From assembly GCA_910577835.1 (NCBI GenBank), contig CAJTOU010000012.1, forward strand, positions 1-35,336: DNA of 35,336 nt, read 5' to 3'. Made by a program: the position numbers and the translations under genes. The notes beneath the pieces were generated by a model that saw nothing but the letters and a program-made list of their open reading frames with translations, searched no databases and was not told where the DNA came from. The DNA is from an uncultured Lachnospiraceae bacterium (GTDB lineage: Bacteria; Bacillota_A; Clostridia; Lachnospirales; Lachnospiraceae). This document shows, piece by piece, positions 14,146-22,705 of this stretch (its first letter is position 1; each line of letters begins with the position of its first letter).

Positions 14146-16605
14146 GTGAGTAATATGCAGGATAAATTTACAAAGAGTGCAAAGCAGGCAATTGAATATG
14201 CAAAAGAGTGCTCAAAAAATCTTGAACATGGTTATATAGGAACAGAACATCTGCTGTATGGACTGGCAAAGGCAAAAAACAGCGTTGCCTCTCTGGCGTT
14301 GCAGTCCTATAAAATAACCGGTGAATCAATTTATGAAATAATAGAAAATATGTTCAGTTTTACCAAGACCACCCTTACTGCGGAGACGGGAGGATTTTCT
14401 GAACGTGCACAGAAGGTACTGGAAAACAGCGCAAAAGAGGCGGAAAAATTAAATTCGGATAAAATAGGAACAGAACATTTGCTGATTGCGATTATAAAAG
14501 AAACGGAAAGCACTGCGCCAAGAATCCTTTCGATGATGGAAGTAAACCCGCAGAGATTATATACAGATTTGTTAAATGGAATCGGCGCAGACCAGACTTA
14601 TATAAAAGAAGAAATGGCAGCTTTTAAGGGAGGAAAGACCAGAGGCAGACAGGGCGCTCTGGCTCAGTATACAAGAGACCTGACTGCAATGGCTGCCGAA
14701 GGAAAGCTGGACCCCGTGTTTTGCAGAGATGCAGAAATTGAGAGAGTAATTCAGATTCTGACAAGAAGAACAAAAAATAATCCATGTCTGGTCGGAGAGC
14801 CGGGAGTCGGAAAAACTGCGATTGTGGAAGGACTTGCAGAGAGAATTGCAGAGGGAGATGTGCCGGATAATATTGCGGGACTGCGTGTTCTGACGCTGGA
14901 TTTATCAGGTATGGTGGCTGGTTCAAAATACAGAGGTGAATTTGAGGAAAGAATTAAACGAATTATAAGCGAAGTAAAGAGAGACGGTAATATTCTGTTG
15001 TTTATTGATGAGATTCATACCATTATAGGCGCAGGGGGCGCGGAAGGTGCTATGGATGCCGCAAATATTTTAAAACCTTCTCTTTCAAGAGGAGAACTTC
15101 AGGTAATAGGTGCTACCACTCTGGATGAATTTCGCAAATATTTTGAAAAAGATGCCGCGCTGGAACGAAGATTTCAGCCAGTAACAGTGGAGGAACCGAC
15201 AGAAGAGCAGGCAGAAGAGATTTTATCAGGGCTTCGGTCAAGATATGAAAAGCATCATGCACTTGAAATTTCCGATGAAGCTGTAAAAGCAGCGGTAAAG
15301 CTGTCAAACAGATATATCAATGACAGAAATCTTCCGGATAAAGCGATTGATTTGATTGACGAGGCGGCTTCCAAAAAGGCACTCAGTAATTTTGCGCGGC
15401 CGACTGCAGTTAAGGAACTGGAAAAGAAGAAAAAAGAGCTGAATGAGCAGATTGAAGAACTGATTATCAGTGAGAATTTCGCAAAAGCATCGGCTGTGAG
15501 AGCAGAATATGAGGAACTGAAAAAGCAGGCAGAAAAGGCAAAAAAGAAGTGGGAAAATGCAAAAAAGGGAAAGAATCTGATTCTTTTGCAAAGAGATATT
15601 GAGGAAACGGTGGCTGCATGGACAAAAATTCCAGTGAGCAAGCTTTCCGAGACAGAGGCAGGAAGATTAAAAAAGCTGGAGAAAATATTGACCGAAAGAG
15701 TAGTCGGACAGGAAGAAGCGGTAAAGGCGGTGGCAAGAGCTGTCAAGCGGGGCAGAGTCGGATTAAAAGACCCAAAACGCCCGATTGGTTCATTTCTGTT
15801 TCTGGGGCCGACCGGCGTGGGAAAAACAGAATTGTCAAAGGCTCTGGCAGAGGCGGTATTTGGAGAAGAAAAGGCTCTGATTCGTGTAGATATGACAGAA
15901 TATATGGAAAAGCACAGTGTATCCAAAATCATAGGCTCTCCTCCGGGATATGTGGGCTTTGAAGACGGTGGACAGCTTTCTGAAAAAGTACGCAGAAATC
16001 CGTATTCTGTAATTTTGTTTGACGAAGTGGAAAAGGCACATCCGGATATCTTTAATATTCTTTTACAGGTTTTGGATGACGGTCATATTACCGATGCAAA
16101 GGGCAGAAAGATTGATTTTAAAAATACGATTATTATTATGACCAGTAATGCCGGCGCAGAGCGTATTATGGAGCCAAAAAGGCTTGGCTTTGCATCCAGA
16201 GAGGATGCCGAGGCGGATTACACTGCTATGAAAAACTCTGTAATGGAAGTGGTAAAACATATGTTTAAACCGGAATTCTTAAATCGTATTGATGAAATGA
16301 TTGTTTTCCATGCTCTTTCAAGGGATATTATGGCGGACATTATTTCCATTATGCTGAAGGAGATGACCGAAAGAATAGAAGCGCAGACAGGTATTCTTCT
16401 GCATGTACAGCCTGCGGCAAAAAAATATATTGTAGAAAAGAATTATGACAGAAAATATGGTGCACGACCAATCAGACGGGCGCTGATTGATATGGTTGAG
16501 GACAAACTGGCAGAGGAAATGCTGGATGGCAATATTAAAAGCGGAGATAAGGTGATTGTATCGGCTGGTAAAGAGAATTTGAAATTTACTGTGAAAAAAT
16601 CATAA
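14146..16605 (+). CDS. clpC: ClpC-type AAA+ unfoldase of the Clp protease
   Basis: Unfolds proteins and feeds them to ClpP (cytoplasm). The 819-residue protein has two Clp_N repeats (residues about 1-145), a first AAA+ module with GEPGVGKTA (about 217-225), a UVR/coiled middle segment (about 430-470, ASAVRAEYEELKKQ), a second AAA+ module with GPTGVGKTE (about 554-562), and a ClpP-docking LGF loop (Leu680, in KRLGFAS). The short middle domain distinguishes ClpC from ClpB. The start may be GTG 14146 or ATG 14155 (three residues shorter); SD strength is poor for the former and spacing tight for the latter. The classical ctsR-mcsA-mcsB partners are absent; instead it follows the cohesin gene, so no CtsR operator is evident. 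Confidence 0.95.
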   Translation: MSNMQDKFTKSAKQAIEYAKECSKNLEHGYIGTEHLLYGLAKAKNSVASLALQSYKITGESIYEIIENMFSFTKTTLTAETGGFSERAQKVLENSAKEAEKLNSDKIGTEHLLIAIIKETESTAPRILSMMEVNPQRLYTDLLNGIGADQTYIKEEMAAFKGGKTRGRQGALAQYTRDLTAMAAEGKLDPVFCRDAEIERVIQILTRRTKNNPCLVGEPGVGKTAIVEGLAERIAEGDVPDNIAGLRVLTLDLSGMVAGSKYRGEFEERIKRIISEVKRDGNILLFIDEIHTIIGAGGAEGAMDAANILKPSLSRGELQVIGATTLDEFRKYFEKDAALERRFQPVTVEEPTEEQAEEILSGLRSRYEKHHALEISDEAVKAAVKLSNRYINDRNLPDKAIDLIDEAASKKALSNFARPTAVKELEKKKKELNEQIEELIISENFAKASAVRAEYEELKKQAEKAKKKWENAKKGKNLILLQRDIEETVAAWTKIPVSKLSETEAGRLKKLEKILTERVVGQEEAVKAVARAVKRGRVGLKDPKRPIGSFLFLGPTGVGKTELSKALAEAVFGEEKALIRVDMTEYMEKHSVSKIIGSPPGYVGFEDGGQLSEKVRRNPYSVILFDEVEKAHPDIFNILLQVLDDGHITDAKGRKIDFKNTIIIMTSNAGAERIMEPKRLGFASREDAEADYTAMKNSVMEVVKHMFKPEFLNRIDEMIVFHALSRDIMADIISIMLKEMTERIEAQTGILLHVQPAAKKYIVEKNYDRKYGARPIRRALIDMVEDKLAEEMLDGNIKSGDKVIVSAGKENLKFTVKKS

Positions 16606-16725
16606 AAAATTCTGCTTTTTTCAAAAAAAATATAGCAATTTGTATAAATATATTATATAATTAACATAAGGTATAAAATAACGTGAATATGTACAATAGG
16701 AAGATATATACAGGAGGAAAAGAAA

Positions 16726-17142
16726 ATGTCAGTAATTGATGAATTAATACGCAAAGAGGATAACGGTTCCATAAGTTTTGGAAATTATAATCTGGATAAA
16801 AAGACAAAGTTATCAGATTTTGAGGTAAACGGTGACTTATACAAGGTGAAAACCTTCCATGAGATTACAAAACTCGAAAGAAATGGCATGTTTGTATATG
16901 AGTCTGTACCGGGTACCGCAGTGCATAATTTTAAGGTGACAGAAACTGAGATTGAATTTGAGGTTGAGGGAGCGACAGAGCCTCAGATTACGGTAGAATT
17001 TGAGCCGGAAACAGAATATGCCATTTATATTAATGGAACAGAAGCGGGAACCATGAAAACCAATCTGGGCGGAAAACTGGTATTAAGTGTTGAAATCAGC
17101 AACGGTGAAAGTGCTGCTGTAAAAATTGTAAAGCGCGGCTAA
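16726..17142 (+). CDS. Conserved hypothetical protein, 138 residues, between clpC and radA
   Basis: A small soluble protein beginning MSVIDELIRKEDNGSISFG. No signal peptide or membrane helix. After an N-terminal strip with YKVKTFHEITKLERNGM, the C-terminal half is beta-rich with repeated EFEVEG/EFEPETEY segments and the sequence TMKTNLGGKLVLSVE. It has a strong SD, CAGGAGG (16711-16717), in a leader of about 120 nt that is AT-rich and may hold a promoter. I recall near-identical proteins from Lachnospiraceae labelled 'endosialidase', a name I would not trust: nothing here looks like a sialidase (no Asp boxes, far too short). Function unknown. Confidence 0.8.
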   Translation: MSVIDELIRKEDNGSISFGNYNLDKKTKLSDFEVNGDLYKVKTFHEITKLERNGMFVYESVPGTAVHNFKVTETEIEFEVEGATEPQITVEFEPETEYAIYINGTEAGTMKTNLGGKLVLSVEISNGESAAVKIVKRG

Positions 17143-17229
17143 ATAGCATAAAGAAAGATTATTAATTAAAGGAAAATTTAATTAAAGCAGAGATTAGCCG
17201 GAAGCAGATTGACCAAAAGGAGAGGAGCT

Positions 17230-18588
17230 ATGGCAAAAGGAAAAATCACCGCATATTTTTGTAAGGAATGTGGTTATGAATCCGCCAAGTGGCTGGGACA
17301 ATGTCCGGGATGCAGAGAATGGAATACTTTTGTTGAAGAACTAATATCAAAGGATAAAGGAAGCAAAAAGTCACTGCATACGGACAGAAAACCGTCCCTG
17401 CTCAGTCAGATACCGACAGAGGATGAGGAAAGAACAAGTACAGGCTTTGAGGAACTGGACAGAGTTCTTGGAGGAGGAATCGTAAAGGGTTCTTTAATTC
17501 TAATTGGAGGAGACCCGGGAATTGGAAAATCAACATTACTTTTACAGGTGTGCAAACGAATTTCTGATAAGGGTAAAAAGGTGCTTTATATTTCGGGAGA
17601 GGAATCTTTAAGACAGATAAAGATACGGGCAGATAGAATAGGAAGCTTTAATGAGCATACCAGACTTTTCTGTGAAACAAATCTGGAGCTGATTGAGGAG
17701 GTTCTGAAAAACGACCATCCTGATGTGGCGGTGATTGATTCAATTCAGACAATTTACAATCCAGATGTGGCAAGTGCTCCGGGAAGTGTCAGTCAGGTCA
17801 GAGAATCCACAAACATTCTTATGCAGATTGCAAAAACAGAAAATATTTCTGTCTTTGTGGTTGGTCATGTGACAAAGGAAGGTGTGGTAGCAGGTCCAAG
17901 AGTGCTGGAACATATGGTAGATACCGTATTATACTTTGAAGGAGACAGACATGCTTCTTATCGGATTTTAAGAGGTGTAAAGAATCGTTTTGGTTCTACC
18001 AATGAAATCGGTGTGTTTGAGATGAAGCAGGATGGATTGAATGAAGTAAAAAATCCATCGGAATATATGCTGAGTGGACGTCCGGAAAATGCTTCCGGCT
18101 CTGTGGTTGCCTGCACCATAGAGGGAACGAGACCGATTCTTGCGGAGATTCAGGCACTGGTGTGTAAAACCAATTTTGGTCTTCCAAGGAGGACTGCTGC
18201 CGGTACTGATTACAACAGAGTAAATCTTCTGATGGCAGTGCTGGAAAAGAGGCTTGGATTTCATCTGGGGGAGTATGATGCCTATGTAAATGTAGCCGGT
18301 GGAATAAAAATTAATGAGCCGGCACTGGATTTGGGTATTGTTATGGCGATTATATCCAGTTACAGGGATATTCCGGTTGATGAAAAAACGATTGTATTTG
18401 GAGAAATAGGTCTGTCGGGAGAAGTAAGAGCAGTCAGCATGGCGGAGCGGAGAGCTTCAGAGGCATTAAAGCTGGGCTTTAACAGATGTATTATGCCCGC
18501 AGTATCAAAGGAAGCACTCGAACAGGATATGCAGGGAATCGAACTGATAGGAATTAAAAATATAAAAGATATATTAAAATATTTATAG
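17230..18588 (+). CDS. radA: DNA repair/recombination protein RadA (Sms)
   Basis: A RecA-like, hexameric helicase that promotes branch migration in recombination. The 452-residue protein has an N-terminal C4 zinc finger (FCKECGYES and CPGCREW), Walker A GGDPGIGKST, the RadA-specific KNRFG motif (LRGVKNRFGSTNEIG) and a C-terminal Lon-protease-like domain (YVNVAGGIKINEPALDLG; FGEIGLSGEVR). Start 17230 is preferred to the upstream in-frame ATG (7 residues earlier, at 17209) because AGGAG lies 6-10 nt ahead of it and the protein then begins MAKGKITAYFC like relatives. It lies 20 nt upstream of a chemoreceptor-like gene, likely one transcript. Confidence 0.97.
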   Translation: MAKGKITAYFCKECGYESAKWLGQCPGCREWNTFVEELISKDKGSKKSLHTDRKPSLLSQIPTEDEERTSTGFEELDRVLGGGIVKGSLILIGGDPGIGKSTLLLQVCKRISDKGKKVLYISGEESLRQIKIRADRIGSFNEHTRLFCETNLELIEEVLKNDHPDVAVIDSIQTIYNPDVASAPGSVSQVRESTNILMQIAKTENISVFVVGHVTKEGVVAGPRVLEHMVDTVLYFEGDRHASYRILRGVKNRFGSTNEIGVFEMKQDGLNEVKNPSEYMLSGRPENASGSVVACTIEGTRPILAEIQALVCKTNFGLPRRTAAGTDYNRVNLLMAVLEKRLGFHLGEYDAYVNVAGGIKINEPALDLGIVMAIISSYRDIPVDEKTIVFGEIGLSGEVRAVSMAERRASEALKLGFNRCIMPAVSKEALEQDMQGIELIGIKNIKDILKYL

Positions 18589-18608
18589 TTAAAGGAGAAG
18601 TTGCGAAA

Positions 18609-19253
18609 ATGAGCAGTGTATTAGCAAAAGAAGTTTTGGAGATTGTAAATGATTTGGATGCATCCCAGTTAAAGCTGGAGAAAAATGCATTTGATGTAAT
18701 TAATTCGTCAGACACATCTCTGAATCTGGTAAAAGACGGCATAGGAGCCATAGAGGACCTTGTAAAAAAAATAGATGATTTGAATGAGGCTGTAAAGCTT
18801 TCACAGCAGAATATTGAGCATATGAAGGATGTGTCCAATGTGATTGCAGATTTTGCAAAAGTTATTTCCGGCATTGCAAATAAGACAAATATTTTATCTT
18901 TAAATGCATCAATTGAGGCTGCGAGAGCAGGAGAGCATGGAAGAGGCTTTTCTGTGGTAGCTCAGCAGGTGCAGTCGCTTGCAAGCCAGACAAAAAATTC
19001 TTCTGCGGAAATTACAACAAAAATCAATGAAGTACAGAGTTTTATGGTAGGCATGGTGGACTATATGAATGAAATCTATGCCAATGCAGAACAGCAGAAT
19101 AAGATGGCGGCATCAATTGGAGATTTGCTTAAAAAGGTACTGGATGCAGCATATGTGGCGAATGATGTTTCCAGACATATGGAAAATGAGATTGCCTATC
19201 AGAGAGATATTACAGATAAAGCAAGAACAGCGCTGGATTCATATACAGAATAA
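18609..19253 (+). CDS. Soluble, minimal chemoreceptor-like signalling protein
   Basis: A 214-residue all-helical protein with an MCP signalling hairpin but no membrane segment or ligand domain. The tip region is clear at about residues 78-130 (ISGIANKTNILSLNASIEAA followed by RAGEHGRGFSVVAQQVQSLA), the segment that contacts CheA/CheW in chemoreceptors. Flanking arms are shorter than in full receptors, with about 80 residues on either side. SD AAAGGAG precedes the start. It follows radA by 20 nt and precedes a coiled-coil gene. No cheA, cheW or flagellar gene is near. Inference: a cytoplasmic signalling or scaffold protein, or a remnant that keeps the tip. The conserved Glu-Arg-rich tip argues against simple decay. 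Confidence 0.85.
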   Translation: MSSVLAKEVLEIVNDLDASQLKLEKNAFDVINSSDTSLNLVKDGIGAIEDLVKKIDDLNEAVKLSQQNIEHMKDVSNVIADFAKVISGIANKTNILSLNASIEAARAGEHGRGFSVVAQQVQSLASQTKNSSAEITTKINEVQSFMVGMVDYMNEIYANAEQQNKMAASIGDLLKKVLDAAYVANDVSRHMENEIAYQRDITDKARTALDSYTE

Positions 19254-19310
19254 GAAAATTATACATAGAACAGGCAGGAGCGTTGAAAATAATTTAAGAA
19301 AGGAGAGGGG

Positions 19311-19712
19311 ATGTCGCTAACAGACGAAGATTTACAGGCAATTGCCCGATTGCTGAAGCCGATTCAGAGTGATATGCAGGAAGTAAAGGGCCGTATGGAA
19401 AATGTAGAGCAGAGAATGAAAACTATCGAAAATGATATACGAGAGGTAAAAAGCTGCATAGAAAATGTAGAAAACAATGTGCAGAATGTGGAACGACATC
19501 TGACCGGTGTGGAGCTTGCGCTTGAAAATGAGACAAATCATAATATTCAACTTCTGGCAGAGAATCATATGAATTTGATAGACAAGCTCAATCAGTCCAT
19601 TAAGGTGGCAGATAAAACCTTAATGTATGAAGTGCAGCTTTCTTCAGTCAAATTCAGAATAGATTCTCTGGAAAAGGAAATGGCAAAGGTAAAAAAAGAC
19701 ATGGCATTGTAA
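19311..19712 (+). CDS. Coiled-coil protein, 133 residues
   Basis: Almost wholly predicted coiled coil, with a seven-residue pattern of Met/Val/Ile at a and d positions (EVKGRMENVEQRMKTIENDI and onward). No signal peptide, no membrane segment. Composition is Glu/Asn/Lys-rich. SD AAAGGAGAGGGG (19298-19309) is very strong. It sits 57 nt after the soluble chemoreceptor-like gene and ends 1 nt before the mnmA stop codon on the other strand. Similar proteins occur widely in clostridia without known function; one possibility is a partner that pairs with the upstream helical signalling protein, but nothing in the sequence proves it. Confidence 0.75.
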   Translation: MSLTDEDLQAIARLLKPIQSDMQEVKGRMENVEQRMKTIENDIREVKSCIENVENNVQNVERHLTGVELALENETNHNIQLLAENHMNLIDKLNQSIKVADKTLMYEVQLSSVKFRIDSLEKEMAKVKKDMAL

Positions 19713-19713
19713 T

Positions 19714-20775
19714 TTAAACAATTTTTCCGCCGCCGATTACATATGCATCCTGATAGAACACGGCAGCCTGTCCGGCAGTTATGGCGCGCTGAGGTTCATC
19801 AAAAATTACATGGGCGCAGTTTTTGTCCGGAATAACAGTGGCATATGCCGCCTTATGAGAATAACGGATTTTTACCTCAGCCCGAAAAGCTTCTTTAAAC
19901 TCGTCAGCACCAATCCAGTTTATTTCTTTTACATTCATTTCTTTTTGAAACAGCTCTTCATTTGTACAGAGGACCACGCGGTTAGCTGCGAGGTCCTTTT
20001 TCATTACATATAACGGCGCTGGAAGCGAAAGCCCCAGTCCTCTTCTCTGGCCTATTGTGTAATGAATCAATCCTTTATGTCTTCCCAATATATTTCCTTC
20101 TGTATCTATAAAATCTCCTTCCGGATAAATTTTTCCGGTAGTTCTTCTGATAAAGGAAGCATAATCGCCGTCCGGTACAAAACATATATCCTGACTTTCA
20201 TGTTTGTCAGCATTTAACAGTCCATGTGTTTCGGCAATTTTTCTGGTTTCGGTTTTTTCAAGACGGCCAAGAGGAAAAATTGTATGTGCAAGCTGTTCCT
20301 GCGTCAGAGTATATAACACATAGCTTTGGTCCTTTCGGGAATCCGCTGCTTTTTTTAATAAATAACGGCCATTTTTTTCCTCAATCTGCGCATAGTGGCC
20401 GGTAGCAATAAAATCGCAGCCAAGTGCGAAAGCGCGGCGATACAATTCTTCAAATTTCAGATAGCGATTGCAGTCAATACATGGATTTGGGGTTTCGCCG
20501 TTTTCATAGGCATCAATAAATCTGTCAATTACCTGTTTTTTAAAGTCTCCCTTAAAATTAAAAACATAATATGGGAATCCCAGCAGACAGGCGGCGTTTC
20601 TTGCATCCTCCACATCGCTGAGAGAACAGCAGCTTTTTTCCTCTAATTCATGAATATCGTTGTTGTCATACAGTTTCATAGTGACACCGATAATGTCATA
20701 TCCCTTTTCTTTTAGCAGACAAGCGGCGGCGCTGCTGTCTACACCCCCGCTCATGGCGATTAAAACTTTTTCCAT
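19714..20775 (-). CDS. mnmA: tRNA-specific 2-thiouridylase
   Basis: Makes 2-thiouridine at position 34 of tRNAs for Lys, Glu and Gln. The 353-residue protein shows the PP-loop ATP motif AMSGGVDSSAAA, the first catalytic Cys in NPCIDCNRYLKF, the ATGHYA motif, and the second Cys in SQDICFVPDGDY. SD GGAG lies 6 nt ahead of the ATG. It is convergent with the coiled-coil gene (1 nt apart) and divergent from the NlpC/P60 gene. Its leader carries a promoter at 20899-20927 and a 15-bp hairpin at 20804-20837. No IscS-type sulfurtransferase is adjacent. Confidence 0.97.
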   Translation of the reverse strand: MEKVLIAMSGGVDSSAAACLLKEKGYDIIGVTMKLYDNNDIHELEEKSCCSLSDVEDARNAACLLGFPYYVFNFKGDFKKQVIDRFIDAYENGETPNPCIDCNRYLKFEELYRRAFALGCDFIATGHYAQIEEKNGRYLLKKAADSRKDQSYVLYTLTQEQLAHTIFPLGRLEKTETRKIAETHGLLNADKHESQDICFVPDGDYASFIRRTTGKIYPEGDFIDTEGNILGRHKGLIHYTIGQRRGLGLSLPAPLYVMKKDLAANRVVLCTNEELFQKEMNVKEINWIGADEFKEAFRAEVKIRYSHKAAYATVIPDKNCAHVIFDEPQRAITAGQAAVFYQDAYVIGGGKIV

Positions 20776-20803
20776 AGTACTCCATTTCTATATCCAAACA
20801 CGG

Positions 20804-20837
20804 GATAAGTCACCATAAGGATTTATGGTGACTTATC
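20804..20837 (-). promoter_or_regulatory. Perfect 15-bp hairpin in the mnmA leader
   Basis: GATAAGTCACCATAA (20804-20818) and its exact reverse complement (20823-20837) enclose the tetraloop GGAT. In the mnmA transcript it begins about 55 nt after the predicted start and ends 28 nt before the ATG. No T-run follows, so it is not a standard terminator; an operator, RNA-stability element or attenuator is possible. Confidence 0.75.
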
Positions 20838-20898
20838 TAAATAAGGTTGATATTATGTTCATTAATCGGTGTAATATCTCACACCTATTATATGCCAT

Positions 20899-20927
20899 AT
20901 CATACAATGTTTTGGAAGCTGTGTCAA
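20899..20927 (-). promoter_or_regulatory. Predicted sigma-A promoter of mnmA
   Basis: On the minus strand, TTGACA (20927-20922), a 17-nt spacer and TATGAT (20904-20899). Start point expected near 20892. Confidence 0.75.
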
Positions 20928-21037
20928 TAGCAAAACAAATATTTTTTAAAAAAATGTCAATATTTGTCAAAAATAAGAAAATATATACAAAAGAAAAATA
21001 AAAAACAGAAAATATAAAAATAATCTAAAACAAGTTC

Positions 21038-21066
21038 TTGACGAATCAGTTCTTCAAAAGTATACT
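21038..21066 (+). promoter_or_regulatory. Predicted sigma-A promoter of the NlpC/P60 gene
   Basis: TTGACG (21038-21043), a 17-nt spacer, TATACT (21061-21066). Transcription would start near 21073, after a possible TTG codon at 21072, which supports ATG 21129 as the true start. Confidence 0.8.
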
Positions 21067-21128
21067 AATAATTGTTAAGAAAAAAAGGAAATAAATACAG
21101 TATTGGCAAAATCAAAAAGGAGATACGA

Positions 21129-22517
21129 ATGCAGAACAAAAAAGTACCATCAATGGTTGCAGTGGGAGCATCATTATTGATAATTGGTTATATGGGAGCA
21201 AGACAGATAGATTCAGTGGGGAGTGGGACAAAAAATACAGAGAAATCAAATGTAACAGCAGAATATGGCAAGGAGATACAGACAGGACTGTTCTATGAAA
21301 AAAAGGAACAGAATATAGTCGCAATGGCAATGCCGGAACAGATGTTAAAAGATGCAAAATCTGTTCAGGAACCTCAGACTTCTCCTGAAGCAGAAACAGA
21401 GTCTGAACCGGAAACTCAATCTGAGACAGAAACATCAACTGAACCGGAAACTCAGCCTGAGACAGAGGCACCGACAGAGCCGGAAACTCAGCCTGAACCG
21501 GAAACAGAACCGGAAGTAAAGTCAGAATTCAGTGATATTGCCATTGCTCAGGTAGATGATTATGTCAATGTCCGTTCAGCGCCAACTACGGAAAGTGAGA
21601 TTGTCGGAAAATTATATAACAATTCGGCAGCACAGATTCTGGCTGAAGAGAATGGATGGTATCAGATATCATCAGGAAATGTAGTCGGCTATGTAAAAGC
21701 GGAATTTGTAGTTGCAGGCGATGATGATTTGGCGAAAAGAGTCGCTACAAGATATGCGACTGTAAATACTACGACATTATTTGTAAGAAGCGAGCCGACC
21801 ACAGAGTCAAGCATTATCTATATGCTTCCGGAAGGAGAAGACTTGGTGGCGATTGATGAGTCCAATCCGGGCTGGATTAAAGTTACCACAGAGGTAGGAG
21901 AGGGTTATATCAGTGCAGATTATGTAATTATGACCACCGAATTTGTTCATGCTGAATCTGTGGAAGAGGAGCGAGCAAGGCTTCAGAAAGAAGAGGATGC
22001 AAGAAAAGCCGCCAATGAAGCAGCAAGAAAAGCGATTGAAGAAGCAGAGAAAGCAGAAAAGGAAAAGAGGGAGAAGGAAACACAGCAGAGTACCACAGCA
22101 CAGCCGGAAACCAGCACTCCTGTTCAGCCTGAAGAAAAGCCGGTTTCTGATAATATCAGTCAGCCGTCTAACGGAAACGGACAGGCAGTGATTGATTATG
22201 CCTCCCAGTTTATCGGAAATTCTTATGTATATGGTGGTTCAAGTCTGACAAATGGAACAGACTGTTCTGGATTTGTAATGAGTGTATATAAGAAGTTTGG
22301 AGTAAATCTTCCACATTCTTCTGCATCTCTTAGAAATGTAGGATATGAGGTCAGTCTTTCAGAAATGCAGCCGGGGGATATTGTATGTTACAGCGGTCAT
22401 GTAGCACTTTATGTGGGAAATAATACGATTATTCATGCAAGCACACCGGCAACAGGCATCATCTATACATCACCGGTTACTTATACAAGAGTTCTTACTG
22501 TGCGTCGGATTTTCTAA
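21129..22517 (+). CDS. Secreted NlpC/P60 peptidoglycan endopeptidase with two SH3b domains
   Basis: A 462-residue wall hydrolase expected to cut stem peptides. Order: uncleaved or cleaved N-terminal hydrophobic segment (about residues 8-24), a Glu/Thr/Pro-rich spacer (about 75-130, PETQPE-type units), SH3b domain 1 (about 135-195, YVNVRSAPTTESEIV), SH3b domain 2 (about 209-267, LFVRSEPTTESSII), a charged coiled segment rich in Ala/Lys/Glu (about 276-320), and an NlpC/P60 domain (about 353-462) with catalytic Cys379 (in TDCSGFV), His424 (GHVALYV) and His436 (IIHAST). Start 21129 chosen for AAAAGGAG (21115-21122) and the promoter position. Single-gene unit with a strong terminator. Together with the dockerin autolysin it is the second peptidoglycan hydrolase in the window. 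Confidence 0.93.
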   Translation: MQNKKVPSMVAVGASLLIIGYMGARQIDSVGSGTKNTEKSNVTAEYGKEIQTGLFYEKKEQNIVAMAMPEQMLKDAKSVQEPQTSPEAETESEPETQSETETSTEPETQPETEAPTEPETQPEPETEPEVKSEFSDIAIAQVDDYVNVRSAPTTESEIVGKLYNNSAAQILAEENGWYQISSGNVVGYVKAEFVVAGDDDLAKRVATRYATVNTTTLFVRSEPTTESSIIYMLPEGEDLVAIDESNPGWIKVTTEVGEGYISADYVIMTTEFVHAESVEEERARLQKEEDARKAANEAARKAIEEAEKAEKEKREKETQQSTTAQPETSTPVQPEEKPVSDNISQPSNGNGQAVIDYASQFIGNSYVYGGSSLTNGTDCSGFVMSVYKKFGVNLPHSSASLRNVGYEVSLSEMQPGDIVCYSGHVALYVGNNTIIHASTPATGIIYTSPVTYTRVLTVRRIF

Positions 22518-22544
22518 AAAAATTCAGGACAGACAGAAACATTT

Positions 22545-22590
22545 CCTCTTATATTAACTATAAAGCAGTTGATATAAGAGGTTCTTTTTT
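22545..22590 (+). terminator. Strong intrinsic terminator
   Basis: A 14-bp stem (CCTCTTATATTAAC with GTTGATATAAGAGG, one G-U pair) and a 9-nt loop, directly followed by TTCTTTTTT (22582-22590), 28 nt after the NlpC/P60 stop. Confidence 0.92.
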
Positions 22591-22705
22591 GCTATTATAT
22601 TCAAAGTTAATATATAGTATAGCCGTTCTACAAGAGCTGTATCATGGGAAATACACAGCAATTTCTTATGAAGAAAATAAAACAGAGAGGGAGAGATAGT
22701 ATTTT

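Larger units (their letters stand above)
20776..21128. other. Divergent control region between mnmA and the NlpC/P60 gene
   Basis: Holds the mnmA hairpin and promoter on the minus strand and the NlpC/P60 promoter on the plus strand (each entered separately). The middle, 20930-21035, is a run of A-rich DNA with two TGTCAA sites (20955, 20965) that may be decoy -35 boxes. No gene is seen. Confidence 0.65.

Noticed and set aside
15255..15932. 225-codon minus-strand frame inside clpC
   Set aside because: Antisense to a well-supported gene; Ser/Phe-rich product typical of reverse-strand shadows.
16606..16725. Terminator for clpC
   Set aside because: The region after clpC is A/T-rich with runs of T and A but I could not find a convincing GC-containing stem.
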